A DNA stretch of 38,243 nucleotides from Mesotaenium endlicherianum (GCA_009602735.1 WELA01010281.1:123976-162218); one strand, 5' to 3'; counted from the stretch's first letter, positions 1 to 10,338 are shown. Notes: generated by a model from the letters alone, not told the origin. Numbers and translations are program-made.

Positions 1-1765
1 TTTAGCTTCCTTGACTCGTAGGCGATGGGCTGCAGTCCCTTGCCTTGATCATGAAGCAGGACTGCTCCTATTGCATAGGAAGATGCATCGGTGATGACGT
101 GGAAGGGCCAATCTGGGTTTGGACTTGGGAGTGTGAACACCGGGGATGTGGTCAATCTTCGCTTTAACTCTTGAAATGCCTCTTCCTCTTTCTCGGTCCA
201 TGTATATAGCCTGTCCTTCTTGAGTAGATCTGTCAGGGGGGCTGCTATGTGCGAGAAGCCTTGGATGAATTTTCTGTACCAATTGGCAAATCCCAAGAAT
301 GACTGGAGTTCTTTCTTGGTCGTGGGGGTTGGCCATTCCTCCACCACCGTGGTCTTCTTGGGGTCTATCTTGATGCCATCAGCAGTCACGTGGAGACCTA
401 GGAACTCCACTTCTTGTTTGGCAAACTCGCATTTTGACTCCTTCGCAAACAGCTTGTTTTGCTTCAATACTTCAAGGACTTCTTTCAAGTGTCTCGCATG
501 CTCTTCAAGGGTCTTGCTGTAGATAAGGATGTCATCGATGAATACCACCACAAATCTGTCCAACATGGGCTGAAATATGGTGTTCATCATAGTCATGAAA
601 GTTGCTGGCGCGTTGGTGAGTCCAAATGGCAGGACCATGAACTCAAAATGTCCATATCTTGTCCTGAATGCCGTCTTCTCTATGTCCGGTTCTGCGATGC
701 GAATCTGGTGGTAGCCGCTCCGTAAGTCAATCTTCGTGAAGTACTTGGCTCCAACCAGCCGGTCCATGAGCTCATCCATGCGCGGCAGCGGGTATCGATT
801 CTTGATGGTGATCTTGTTGAGGGCGCGATAGTCCACACACATCCTCAAGGTACCATCTTTCTTCTTGACAAATAGCACCGGGGCTCCAAATGGCGACTTG
901 CTAGGTCGAATGAAGCCATGCTCCAGTAGCTCCTTGATTTGCTTCTTGACTTCGTCTAGCTCCGTGTATGACATTTTGAACGTAGGCCGAGAGATGGGCT
1001 TGCTTCCGGGCTCCAACTCTATCTTGTGGTCTACGAATCTTTTGGGGGGTAGGCCCTTGGGCAATTCCGGGGAGAACACTTCTTTGTAGTCCTCAAAGAC
1101 TTCTTGTATCTCCTTGGGAACGGGGCTGCCTTCTTGACTCTCGATGTCTTTCTTGATGTCTTTTGGCGTGATCAAGGCCAAAAGAAGCTCGTGTCCCTTC
1201 CTCACAAGTCTCTTGAGTTGGAGGGCGGACAATAGTATCTCGTGTGCCGGCTTCTGGATGTCTTGGGTCTGGATATTCTGGATTGCGCGCAAAATACAGA
1301 TTCTTGAAGTGATGTCATTCTTGATCTTGATAGTACCGGTCCTCCAATCAACTTGGGGGTTGTGCTTGGTCAACCAAGGCGTCCCTAGGATGACGTCGTA
1401 CTTGCCCAATTGCATGGGGGAGAACACTACTCTATCCTTGAAGGACTTGATAGAGAGTGCCAAGGGGTACGTCTTCTTGGAAGGGGTAGTATAGGAGAAT
1501 CCATCGGGCATCATAATCTCCTCGTCGTGGTCAAGAGTTCGCATAGTAATACCGTGCTTGGTGGCAAAATCTGCAGCAATGAAGTTGCCTTGAGCTCCGC
1601 TATCCACCAAGATGTGGACCTTCTCTCCTCCAAGGTAACCTCTCAAACTCATTGGGGCTGGAACGTCGTCTTCAACGGGGGTCTCCACCTCACTTGGCGT
1701 GTTGCCTTCTCGTGAAGTGGGTCTTGGGGTGGTAGGCTCCTGGCCTACCGGCGCTGTCCGTTTTT
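1..1765 (-). CDS. pol: Ty3/gypsy Pol (protease, reverse transcriptase, start of RNase H), partial
   Basis: This frame lies -1 relative to gag and stays open for about 586 codons to the window edge. Retropepsin shows [11 protein letters not shown] with the catalytic Asp codon at 1604-1602. A linker motif [14 protein letters not shown] (about 1375-1335), typical of plant gypsy Pol, follows. RT has [18 protein letters not shown], the loop [12 protein letters not shown] and the active site [10 protein letters not shown], with catalytic Asp codons at 536-531. RNase H begins near base 100 with [13 protein letters not shown]. Product: the polyprotein that matures to protease and RT/RNase H; integrase must lie beyond base 1. 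No independent start codon is needed, since entry is by frameshift from gag. All catalytic residues that can be seen are intact. Confidence 0.95.
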
Positions 1766-1766
1766 T
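1731..1766 (-). promoter_or_regulatory. Programmed -1 ribosomal frameshift signal at the gag-pol junction
   Basis: In the gag frame the minus strand reads tcA AAA AAC at 1766-1760, a canonical X XXY YYZ slippery heptamer. After a 10-nt spacer comes a perfect 7-bp stem, GGTAGGC-CAGGA-GCCTACC (1749-1731), with a 5-nt loop. The gag stop TAG (1747-1745) lies inside the stem. A -1 slip leads exactly into the open pol frame. The spacer is slightly longer than the usual 5-9 nt. A larger pseudoknot was not examined. Confidence 0.85.
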
Positions 1767-3025
1767 GACAACTTTTTGGGGCATGAAAGTGCACGATGGC
1801 CCTTTTCCTTGCAATAGAAGCATAGTCCAGCCGTCATGAGAGCTTCTTTTTCAGCCGGGGAGAGTCTTGCTTTCACTCCTTGCTGGTTTCTTGCATCATA
1901 AGTGTCATTGGAGGGTCTTCCACTCTTCCGGGCAGCCGCGGGGTCCCTTTTAATAACTCCGATTTCCATGGGTGTGGGTCCAGATTCGGATGTGGAAGGG
2001 GCTGCGTACACCCGCGTCGTCGGTACCCGTGAAGATGAAGGCACGGAGTGCTTGAAATCCAAGGTATCCACCTTTTGGGCCACTTCAATGATCTTTGAGA
2101 AGTCCGTCAAGTCGCGTAACTCCACTTCCTTTGCCACCTTGGGTTTGAGGCCAAAGATGTAACGGTCAATCTTCTCCTCGAGAGACATGTTGGGGATCTC
2201 AAGAGTGAGGGCGTGAAATCTGGATGTATACTCTTGAACGGACGTCGTTTGCTTGAGATGGTGGAGCTTTCCTCGGGCAATCTTCTCCGCATTGATGGGC
2301 ATGAATTGCTTCTTGAGGGCCTCACGAAAATCTGCCCATCTTGCATATGATGGTGGGGGCTCTTGGCCGAGCATGGGGTGCGCCATAGCTTGATATATAG
2401 CCGCTTGATAGTTACGCCACCATGATGTTGCTGCTCCTCTAAGTAAGGTAACGGCAAAGGGAACGTAGTCCTCCTCGGGTACTTCAAGGAACGCGAGGTA
2501 CGTCTCCACTTGGTAGAGCCATAAATTCAGGTTGGCACCTTTCCCGGGGTTGAAAGTGTCGGGTTTGCCGGGCTTGATGAGTTTCCTTGCTCTCGTTGGC
2601 TCTTGTGGAGGCGCTTGAGCCGGGGCTGGATTTTGAGCATTGCTCGCAATAGGGGCAACCATGGCAGCCATAGCTTCTCTTGACGCTTGCACGGTTGCTT
2701 CATAGGTGGCCAAGCCCACTTGGTTGTGGACGGTCATTAGGAAGGCTGCCCACTCATTTGCGGGAACTCCTTGTGGTGGGGTCAACTTTGCTATAGCGGC
2801 TGCCACGGGATTTGACGGTGCTCCTCCTTGTGGTGCTTCTTGTTGTTGCAGATTTCCTTGAGTAGGCTCTCCCATCGACGCTGGAGGAGGGTGTGCTCCT
2901 CCTTGTGGTGCTTCTTGTTGTTGCAGATTTTCTTGAGTGGGCTCTCCCATCGGCGCTGGAGGAGGGTGTCTTGGAGAGGAAGGGCTTCCTTCGAAAGCTT
3001 GCTGTTGGTCTTGAGGATCGGCCAT
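1745..3025 (-). CDS. gag: Gag polyprotein of Ty3/gypsy element 1
   Basis: This 426-residue capsid/nucleocapsid precursor starts at ATG 3025, about 25 bases after the primer site. The N-terminal 90 residues are rich in Pro, Gln and Gly and contain a 25-residue tandem duplication. A Retrotrans_gag-type capsid domain spans roughly residues 155-270; [14 protein letters not shown] and [11 protein letters not shown] are characteristic. One CCHC zinc knuckle, [14 protein letters not shown] (1822-1781), lies at the C terminus and should bind the genomic RNA. The frame ends in TAG, and a slippery heptamer six codons before the stop allows Gag-Pol synthesis. The frame is intact. Confidence 0.95.
   Translation of the reverse strand: MADPQDQQQAFEGSPSSPRHPPPAPMGEPTQENLQQQEAPQGGAHPPPASMGEPTQGNLQQQEAPQGGAPSNPVAAAIAKLTPPQGVPANEWAAFLMTVHNQVGLATYEATVQASREAMAAMVAPIASNAQNPAPAQAPPQEPTRARKLIKPGKPDTFNPGKGANLNLWLYQVETYLAFLEVPEEDYVPFAVTLLRGAATSWWRNYQAAIYQAMAHPMLGQEPPPSYARWADFREALKKQFMPINAEKIARGKLHHLKQTTSVQEYTSRFHALTLEIPNMSLEEKIDRYIFGLKPKVAKEVELRDLTDFSKIIEVAQKVDTLDFKHSVPSSSRVPTTRVYAAPSTSESGPTPMEIGVIKRDPAAARKSGRPSNDTYDARNQQGVKARLSPAEKEALMTAGLCFYCKEKGHRALSCPKKLSKNGQRR
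2817..2966 (-). repeat. 75-bp tandem duplication inside gag
   Basis: Two adjacent copies of a 75-bp unit encode MGEPTQ(E/G)[11 protein letters not shown] plus PPPA(P/S). They differ at only a few bases. The length is a multiple of three, so the gag frame is kept. This is probably a variable spacer in the disordered N terminus of Gag. Confidence 0.85.
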
Positions 3026-3050
3026 CTTCTTGTGCTACCAAAGTGCCTAG

Positions 3051-3062
3051 CTCCGATACCAC
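3051..3062 (-). other. Primer-binding site (initiator-Met-tRNA type) of element 1
   Basis: The minus strand reads TGGTATCGGAGC one base after the LTR end. This matches the usual plant tRNA-iMet primer site TGGTATCAGAGC except for one base. The same variant occurs in the LTR element at 13-19 kb. Its place between LTR and gag fixes the LTR boundary. Confidence 0.85.
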
Positions 3063-3146
3063 TGTAGTGAAACAGATAGATAAAGTACTTAGTAAAACAG
3101 AATACTTTATCTATTCAAGACAAGGATCTTTGAACACAAGTGGTAG

Positions 3147-3338
3147 CTTCTTGAAAGAGAGATGGCTTCTTGAAAGTTAATATATTTCTGGATTTTGGCA
3201 AGTACAAGAGTGATTCTGGAATGTCTTTCTATGTTCTAGCTCTTGTTTATATACTTGCTACATAAGTAATTTCTAGGAAGGTGTATGTTGATGTGTTGGC
3301 ACCCAACACATCCCAAAACTTGCCACCTCTTTCTAGAA
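3147..3338 (-). promoter_or_regulatory. Heat-shock-element-like blocks in the LTR
   Basis: Palindromic TTCnnGAA units occur at 3331-3338 (TTCTAGAA) and 3214-3221 (TTCTGGAA). GCTTCTTGAAAG appears twice between about 3147 and 3177, and a near match TTCTAGGAA lies at 3271-3279. The blocks at 3331 and 3271 are upstream of the TATA box on the transcribed strand. Heat-shock factors bind arrays of nGAAn; stress-responsive plant LTRs are known to use them. Function here is inference, and AT-rich DNA yields such matches by chance. Confidence 0.35.
3246..3253 (-). promoter_or_regulatory. TATA box of the element 1 LTR promoter
   Basis: TATATAAA on the minus strand within the LTR. Transcription would start about 25-30 bases downstream (about 3220) and run through primer site, gag and pol. 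It is the best TATA match on that strand of the LTR. Confidence 0.6.
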
Positions 3339-3565
3339 TAATGTACACATGTCCTTTTGACCTAAAAATGGCACATCTGACTTTTGCCACATGGAGTTCT
3401 TCTAGGTCTTTCCTCTAATTTCGAAAATGCCTTGGAAGGTTCAAAGGACATGAACCAAGTTACTAGAGTACCTATTCACACTTGAATCCACACAATACTA
3501 CTCCAAATATATTTGAAAACATTAAAATATATGCATACTAATATATAATAACTCAAATCACTACA

Positions 3566-3912
3566 TAAACAATCACACGTGTCGCGAGCAGATCGTGAAG
3601 GAAACCAGCAAATGTGATTCGACTACACTGCATTCTTCGCCAAAAATGTTCATGCTGCATGCCGCATGGCGCATGGTGTGCATGCCTTGAGCTCAACGAG
3701 TGGCGAAGCTCATATAAAGACCTCCGCTCGAAGCTCAAAGATCGAACACGAGCATGCATGGCAACAATTGAGCAAAAGATGGATGCAAAACGGGTTCACC
3801 GACTTCCATCTTTCTTTAACTTTCGCCATTTTAACTATCTCTGGCCTCCACTCTCCCATTTCTTCCCTCTCCTTATGGCTACCTTCGTTTCAGGCATCTC
3901 TCACTTCCAAAC
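3566..3912 (+). promoter_or_regulatory. Upstream region of the 3913 gene, with a TATA-like box
   Basis: No coding frame was recognised in this stretch. A TATATAAA-class sequence, catATATAAAGac (core 3713-3718), lies about 200 bases before the ATG at 3913. Spacing fits a core promoter with a leader of about 170 bases. Nothing else was identified. Confidence 0.4.
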
Positions 3913-4851
3913 ATGGCCTATAGATATCAAGGATGCCCTATGATTGAACGTGCTCGCATCCTCACACCGGAGTATGCAAAATATGCAAGGTTTTTCATAA
4001 GTCCTGTTCAGCATCTGGGGCGCACAGAGGATGACAAACTCCCACAATTTGCAAATTTTGTTCAATGCCCAGCTAATGGCGAGAAAACTGGTGTGCTGGT
4101 TATAAACGACGCCAGAATCAAATATGTGACGGAACCGTTGTACGATATCACATACCTGATTGTGGGGTATCCCGAGGACTTCCATGCTATGGTGTGTGAA
4201 GCTGCTTTGTCAGATGGCTGCCGTGTGATTATGAAGAGGGAGGGTAGGCGTAACTTTAGCCGCACTATGGTGCCGCGTGGTTATCCAGTGAATTTGAAGG
4301 CGGAGTATAAGAATTGCTCAGAGGAGTTATCCATCGGGGAGGTGTTGAAATCCACCAAGTGCAATCTAAAGTGTACGCTGGTGTGCCGTCCGAGGATTAA
4401 GAGAGTGGCAAACTTGCATGATATGAATAAGGAGCCTTTGACAGTGGGGGTCACTATCATGGAGGCCTATCTCCTTGACATTGCCACCGCTGAGGATTAT
4501 AGGCATGGCAGGTGCCTGACGGAGGAAGAAGTATCAGAGCGCCGATGCAACATCAATGTGGATCATCTGCTCCGCGGGCGCGCTGTTGGTGCTGAAGAGG
4601 CTGGGAGGGCAGAGCACGATCCTCGTCGTGTGGCTGGCGCTGTCACAGAGGTTTCCCCGGCATCAATCTTGCGCTCGCGTAAGGTATTATTTCCAGCACT
4701 TCCCAAGGCACTGCAGCCGCTGCTCATGCCGCTTCTCCTGCTGCTACCGCTGCTTGGGTGTCGCTACAGACTCATGCTGTTGCTACGGCTTCATTATTAT
4801 CCCTTGTTGCTGCTGCTGCTTCTGCTGTGCTCCTGCACCTGTTCTTGCTGA
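3913..4851 (+). CDS. Unrecognised protein, probably the main exon of a spliced gene
   Basis: I do not recognise this protein. The first ~260 residues look genuinely coding: mixed charge, no low complexity, several conserved-looking stretches such as VGYPEDFHAMVCEAAL and TVGVTIMEAYLLD. Annotated start is ATG 3913, downstream of a TATA-like box. After about residue 265 the frame enters a CTG/GCT-rich tract and becomes poly-Leu with a Cys-rich end, which is probably not the true C terminus. The other two frames read as Ala- or Pro-rich there. A frame in the third phase leads to a good splice donor at 5065, so the real product may continue to the exon at 5305-5462. No transmembrane or catalytic signature was found in the N-terminal part. 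Confidence 0.5.
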   Translation: MAYRYQGCPMIERARILTPEYAKYARFFISPVQHLGRTEDDKLPQFANFVQCPANGEKTGVLVINDARIKYVTEPLYDITYLIVGYPEDFHAMVCEAALSDGCRVIMKREGRRNFSRTMVPRGYPVNLKAEYKNCSEELSIGEVLKSTKCNLKCTLVCRPRIKRVANLHDMNKEPLTVGVTIMEAYLLDIATAEDYRHGRCLTEEEVSERRCNINVDHLLRGRAVGAEEAGRAEHDPRRVAGAVTEVSPASILRSRKVLFPALPKALQPLLMPLLLLLPLLGCRYRLMLLLRLHYYPLLLLLLLLCSCTCSC

Positions 4852-4965
4852 AGTGTTTCTTGCTCTTGCTGCTGTTACCAATGCCGTCCCTGGTGATACC
4901 ACTGTTGCCAATGCTGAGGCTGCTGTTGGTCCCGCTCCTGCTGCTACTGCTGACTATGTTTTCGG
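4705..4965 (+). repeat. GCT/CTG-rich low-complexity tract
   Basis: Imperfect trinucleotide repeats (ctg, gct, tgc) run through about 260 bp. All three plus frames are open over most of it, giving Leu-, Ala- or Cys-rich products. Frame assignment of the host gene is therefore ambiguous; repeat slippage may have changed the frame. Confidence 0.7.
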
Positions 4966-5304
4966 CAATGGGGCAACAGAGCAAGCACCTTCCAGCGGAA
5001 AGCTCATCATCTGCTGGTGCACGCAGGCGTGGTCTGCAAGACTTCATTGACAACGAGACCAGAGGTAGGCTTGTGTGCTCTTGCTTGCACTGAAAACGTG
5101 TAATATGTCTCCACCTGACGGGCCTTCACTTAGATATCCATGATGCTTGTCAACATACTGAGGAGCGAATGCAGAAATAGGATAGGTCTTCCTCCTCCAT
5201 TTTGTTTTTGCTTCCAATGCCTAGAGTTAGCACATGCATCGCTATTTTTAGTCAAAGCTTAAGTTTATACAGTTTTGTTGCAATGTTGGACAGGGCAATT
5301 TCAG

Positions 5305-5462
5305 CCTCAAGCACTGAAAGCGCCGGATTGTCACTAGGCGGTCAGACCGAGCCCTCCGAAGGTGAAGACTGGGATGACAGGGTCTGGCCGGACCTCCTTG
5401 ACTGGAGTGAGGAGCAGTGCATGTGCTCGGATGGAAACTATTGCGGGGAATGTGCACCCTGA
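5305..5462 (+). CDS. Candidate terminal exon, acidic Cys-containing C terminus
   Basis: An acceptor TTTCAG ends at 5304, and the downstream frame is open to TGA at 5460-5462. It encodes an acidic segment, including SEGEDWDDRVWPDLLDW, ending in a Cys-rich tail. A donor AGAG|GTAGGC at 5064/5065 would give a 240-nt intron, and its phase (one base carried over) agrees with this exon. The upstream frame near the donor reads RRRGLQDFIDNETR. No family was recognised. This is a model from splice signals and phase only. Confidence 0.4.
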
Positions 5463-6220
5463 ACCTCAAGTTTGGCCGGACCGTGGAGGAGAGGTCTCAG
5501 TTGTAAATAATAGCTGTGTGATGCAAATGCATGTCAATAGCTCGTGGATTTAGAGGGCCTAATAGTTGTTCTTTAGGCACCTTAGAGTTGCATGGCCCCT
5601 CTGCGAGCTCCTTGTATAATACTTGATGTTGATTTTGAGGCAGGTTGTGTTAGTTGCACTAATACTGTGTGAATTGAAAATTTGTACATTTGCTTTTGAG
5701 ATGCTTGTGTTAGTGGTGTCGGCGCCTTGTTGCTACAGAGTACCAACTTTTTTTCCTCCATTGTGTAGGGAATTTTCAGGCTCTTGAGGGTCTTATGCGG
5801 TCGACAAGTAACATATGTACTTTCATGTGTGCACATATGTGGTTGTGTGACGTTGAGTCACCAATAACAACAAGCAGTATAATCTTAGAAACTATGCGGA
5901 TGTACTTGTGTTACTATGCTGCACTAAGTGAAGCATTTACAGTCACTATGTCACTACTAAATAATTGAATATTACACCTGCAGCTGTCGACAAGAGAATT
6001 CATTAATTGATTAAAATGTATATACAAGTTGAGGCCCTGTACCCTATGCTCTGGTACCCCACCTCTTCTAACGTCAAGTGAATGTCAACAAACTGCCTTT
6101 CTTGTAGCTCTGTAGGGGATTTCTAGTCTTGTTTGGAAATGTATACGTACATCTCGCAACAGCGCCAAACACTAGTATGCTATGCTGCCTCTGAAGACTA
6201 AGAGTAATCTACTTGCTTAA
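5463..6220. other. Intergenic, nothing recognised
   Basis: AT-rich sequence without convincing coding frames. It probably holds the 3' flanks of the plus-strand gene ending at 5462 and the minus-strand transposase gene ending at 6221, which converge here. Confidence 0.5.
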
Positions 6221-7003
6221 TCAACTACGTATATAGTCCTCGATCTGAAGCAGCTTTGGTGCGCGGCTGTAGAACTGGTTGAGAAGAAATTTGTTGCACG
6301 AGTCGGCATTGTGTATCATTTTCAATATACACCCGCCCGTTTTAACACACGGGGGTTCTCTGCACTCGCCTTTAGCCACCAACTTCCCGTGCAACTTGCA
6401 CTCTCTCCACACGGCACAGCTTGTCCTGGCAAGGGCCCACTCTTCGTCGACTTCTCGACCACTGTCCTTCTTATCATTTCTAATGACATACCCGGGTAGA
6501 TCCTCCGTCTCCCAGCAGTACCTTTCCACCTGCCCCATTGCAATGATTTGGGACGCCGGTATGACGAATGTATCCGCCTCTAGCGTGAAGGCCGGATGTG
6601 AAGTGAAATCGTCAATCACCAAGCGTCTTCTCCGATCGCGTACAGGTTTGAGCGGCCTCACCAGAGCCCATAAATACTTCGTGAGTCTCCCGGGGTTCTC
6701 CCGCCTGTCCATGGGATGAGGGATGAGGTGCATGACGTGCACGAACAGTCTTTCCACTCTGGCAACCCACACCTGCCCTTTTTTTCTCTCGGCTCTTGTG
6801 GCTAAGCCATTCGCGGCCACTGACACGTGATCCCCCACTCTGAAGGTCTCCTTGGGCCCTCCCTTGGAAGCCTTCTGGCACATGTATATGCGCCCATCAA
6901 TCCATTCTTCGGCAGATACAATTTGCCGGCTTCCGTCCTCCTGGAGGCCATCACCCAGGACCTTTTCGTCAAACTCCAAGAGGGAGCGGTTCTTCCACTC
7001 CAT
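6221..7003 (-). CDS. BAH-like C-terminal segment of the transposase gene
   Basis: This open frame of 260 codons follows an in-frame TAG nine bases upstream of ATG 7003. The frame continues upstream as coding-like sequence (EKHRVRSFVELETIGLI), so the ATG is not the original start. FRVGDHVSVAANG, then VWVARVERLFVH and later FVIPASQIIAMGQVERY, resemble the start, beta-barrel and closing segment of a BAH domain, a nucleosome- and histone-binding fold. A short Cys-containing tail (CREPPCVKTGGC) follows. The BAH assignment is by pattern only and needs a profile search. Confidence 0.45.
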   Translation of the reverse strand: MEWKNRSLLEFDEKVLGDGLQEDGSRQIVSAEEWIDGRIYMCQKASKGGPKETFRVGDHVSVAANGLATRAERKKGQVWVARVERLFVHVMHLIPHPMDRRENPGRLTKYLWALVRPLKPVRDRRRRLVIDDFTSHPAFTLEADTFVIPASQIIAMGQVERYCWETEDLPGYVIRNDKKDSGREVDEEWALARTSCAVWRECKLHGKLVAKGECREPPCVKTGGCILKMIHNADSCNKFLLNQFYSRAPKLLQIEDYIRS

Positions 7004-10000
7004 GTCCTGCTATATGAGTCCTATTGTCTCCAACTCCACAAAGGAACGGACTCGGTGTTTCTCTATCCAGTTGCACAGTTGCAATTCGAGGGAGGAACAG
7101 AATGAGAATCATTCATCACCACTTTGCTTGCCGCAAGCTTTCCCACCCATGTCGATGGCATGCACAATAGACTTGCAAATTGCATGCGACGAGAATATGC
7201 AATATGAAGCAGGCAAGTATAGGAGCAATACCAGTTGCCGATAGCCCCATGGCAGAGCAAGACTGAAGCCACCTGCACCCGCATGTAGACCTCCCTGGAT
7301 CCGGCGGCCTCACTGTTCTGCACCAGAGGTGTCTTTGCTTCCCCCGCATGAGGTCCACGGCACTGAGTCTTCTCATAAAACTACTTCCTCTCACTGCCTC
7401 CACCACATGGTGGGCCATTCCCATCAACCAAGTGACTGTGTGATCGTTGCCCCTGAAGATGTCCATTGTGCACATTCTCTCCAGAGTCCTATACAGCAGC
7501 CACTTGGATCTGTCATGGCAATTCCTCTAACTGAGAGTCGGCATGTCGTTCTTCACGTACTTGTGCTCGCTCTCAAAGGACTGGCCCCACAAGTGAACCA
7601 TAGGGCCGTACTGCTTCAAGGCAGTGTTGTAATGTAGCAGAAAATGCATGTTGTGACTCGCGCCGTTGAGCTGAGCCGTGACCCCTGCCTCGGCATCGGC
7701 CTCTCGCATAGGGAATGCCTCTACAAAGTCTCTGTGGTAGTCCTCTGCTAGCCTCTCTATCTTGTCAACGTCCCTCTGGCTGAGGGAGCTCGCTAAGCAA
7801 ATCTGTATGAGCTTGCACAGCTTCACCCAAACTTTCAGTGCCTTCAGCCTGTGCTTGTACTTGTCCGTGTTGAAGTAGGTCTGTTCTGTGTAAAGCGTCT
7901 GCACCCTCGGTTGAGAGAAAGGTCGCAGAAAGGCAGGCGTGAGGGGTGCGAGGGCCATAAATGTCATCCCTATGTAAGTGCCGTGATCGTATATGGGCTT
8001 CTTCACCTTGTCGTCGCCTCTGTTCACCCTCGCCATGTCGGCCCTGTAGTTGAACGCCATCTTCTCGAAAGGCGTTCAAGCACAGTGCGCCGCACTCCCC
8101 AATATGTTCTCTGCCAACGCCTTTGTGATACCTAGTGCGAACAGGTGAAAGGCTCCAAAGGCATCTGGAGTATGCGATTCCACCTGGGCAGTTCCTCCAG
8201 TGGACTCTTCTCCCATCCATAGCCCTTGTGACCTTTTTCTACTCCATCCAACCTCTTTGCAGACATTGTGTGAACTGCCTTCAACCTCTTCACATCCGCC
8301 TCACACTCCCTCTTTGTTCTCTCCCCAAACTTTTCATCCAGCAACTCCTGTCTGGCCTCTTCCCACGATCTCTTCTTAGCTGCTGCTTCCTCAAGATCCT
8401 CCTCGGCCTCCACCCTGTAACGCCTGAGCTCTTCCTCAGTATGCGACACAACATCATTCAACGTCAAGTTCCATTCTTGGAGCCCGTTCTTGTGTACGGT
8501 ACACACGGGGCACGGGAAGTCGGAAGGCTTCCCCTTCATTATCATACTCTTAGTCCTCTGTGAGAAATCTTGACAGAAGAGCGTCATCACCCTCACCAGA
8601 CACGCTTGCTTGAGTGCAGCAAAATGCATCTCCACGCCCTCTTGTAGTTGCTTCAGGTCTTCCCTCACAAGGTACTCGAGCACCTCACCGTCTCCAGAGT
8701 CCTTGCTGTTGAATGCAATGACCCTAATGATACTGGTATCCCCGATGACACTGCTGTCCAAATTTGCAAGCGGTAGTAGTACCCCGTGACACTCTCACCC
8801 TTTCTTTTGAAGATCTTGAAAGCATCCATGAACAGCAATATGGCCAAGTTCACTACGGGCAGGTTCTTGGGATTGTGTGCCTCCCTTGTGGCGTCTGGGG
8901 TACCCAGCTGGAAGTTCACAGCTGGTGCCGTTACCCTCTTGAAAACTCCCTCGTCCTTTTGTTCAAGAGCATCTACACACCAGTGAGTCTCCTTGCCTTC
9001 CACTACCCAATTGTGTTCCGACCGCTCCCAGCCTAACTCCTCCCAGTCCCCCCCCAATGGTGGTGCACCATGAACAACTTTGCAGGTGTGCAGAATGAGG
9101 CTAGGGTCCACTTTCATGGGCTCCTCAGTGAGCAAGAGCTCCTCGTGCCTTTCACCCTTCTGCATTACGTGAGCACGTATGACGGGCTATCTATGAGGTT
9201 GGCTGCTGTCAGTCGACAAGATCTCGTGCACCAAGACCATCACCTCCCGGCCCGCGGCACCTGCGCATGCAGGAAGGTCCTCGTCATTAATGACAAGTGA
9301 AAGAATAATTGAGAAGAAGGAATTCCAGGCACACAGCAAGCTGTACTCCCAGACTCCCATGGCTAGTATGCAATGTGGCAAGCAGGGGTCGCAGTGATAT
9401 ACCTGCTACTTGTGGGCTCATAACCAGGAAACTCCCACGGCCACATTCATTTCCTCCCCCCCTGTGTGCACTCAACAGCTGTACTCCCAAAAGAAGAGAT
9501 GGCCAGTTACATATGGGGAATTGTAGAACTCCGTCATCTCTCCGTCCACTAACACCTCAGGCTTGAAGTGGATCTCCCTGCTCAATAAATCGTCCTCCAC
9601 CATCTCCGCCAGACTTTCCCTGACAGGCTTGGACCACAGCTTCTCCCCGCTTGGCAACAGGGTTTCTCGCACACCATGCTTGTGAAATTTGGCTTTCGTC
9701 TTGTGTATGTCGTCAATCAAGCACCTTTTTTTGTCCTCTGCTTTGTAGAACTGGCTATTCAACCTCCACGCCTCTGTCAGTCGCTTGGCTTTCTTGGTAC
9801 CTACATTGTGCCGGATCTCGTAGCCACACTTGCACAAGCACTCCGCGCTTTTGAACTTCCCCCACTCTTCCTCTGTGGTCTCTAATATGATTTTGTCACT
9901 ACGATTCAAAGCTAAATTTCCTGCTGCGTGTGTTGCAGCCTCGGCAGCCCTCTCCTATGCCGGCACAGCTGCCTGCTGTTCCCGTACCTCTGCTTGTAGT

Positions 10001-10338
10001 GCTAAATCAGCTAGTCTTTTGGCTGCCTCTTGTGCTCTTAAAGCATCCTTGCGCGCTGCTTCCGAGGCTTCTATTTGCGCTTGCTCGAGATCTTCCTCTT
10101 GTTGCCTTAATTGTTGGTGTGCCTCATCTGCCGCTAGGTGACTAAGGCGTGCTCTCTCATCACTCTCTTCAACATGTCTTGCCCACTCTTGTTCTCTACG
10201 CAATGCTTCTTCATCTGCTGATTCAGCTTTACATGCATGATGACGAACCACTCTATACCTCATCCATTCTCCACACTGGTTGCATTGTACCTTCTCGTTC
10301 TAATGTGGTGCTTTACCACTGCCCGATATCCTTGGCAT
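6221..10338 (-). pseudogene. Decayed Tnp2/CACTA-like transposase gene with zinc finger, coiled coil and BAH-like domain
   Basis: Minus-strand pieces line up in protein order. A possible start is ATG 10338, followed 12 codons later by an in-frame TAG (10302-10300). A zinc-finger-like CNQCGEWMRYRVVRHHAC begins at 10284, then a Glu/Ala/Gln coiled coil (10263-9955). An in-frame TAG (9957-9955) and a Lys-rich stretch (9909-9472) come next. A segment with FKIFKRKGESVTGYYYRL (9165-8780) precedes one with FPCPVCTVHK (8761-8132), then HNMHFLLHYNTALKQYGP and FESEHKYVKNDM (8060-7527). These last motifs match a widespread family of Tnp2-like transposase homologues. Single-base shifts near 8775 and 8132 break the frame. 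Some gaps, for example 9470-9170, may be introns. Terminal inverted repeats were not found. Confidence 0.7.

Larger units (their letters stand above)
1..3565 (-). mobile_element. Ty3/gypsy LTR retrotransposon, 5' part, apparently intact (element 1)
   Basis: The minus strand shows, in transcription order, an LTR (3565-3063), a primer-binding site, gag (3025-1745), a -1 frameshift signal and pol, which is open to the window edge. Gag is one open frame of 426 codons. I checked the pol frame triplet by triplet from the frameshift site to base 1 and found no stop. The 3' half of pol and the 3' LTR lie outside the window. Open frames, conserved catalytic residues and a perfect 8-bp LTR terminal inverted repeat suggest recent activity (inference). 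The five bases outside the LTR, taaac (3566-3570), are the expected target-site duplication and should recur at the other end. Confidence 0.95.
3063..3565 (-). repeat. 5' LTR of element 1 (503 bp)
   Basis: The plus-strand ends are TGTAGTGA and TCACTACA, a perfect 8-bp terminal inverted repeat with the canonical TG...CA. One edge abuts the primer-binding site. The LTR is AT-rich and holds a TATA box on the transcribed strand plus several TTCnnGAA-like blocks. The second LTR is outside the window, so the far boundary rests on the inverted repeat alone. Confidence 0.85.
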
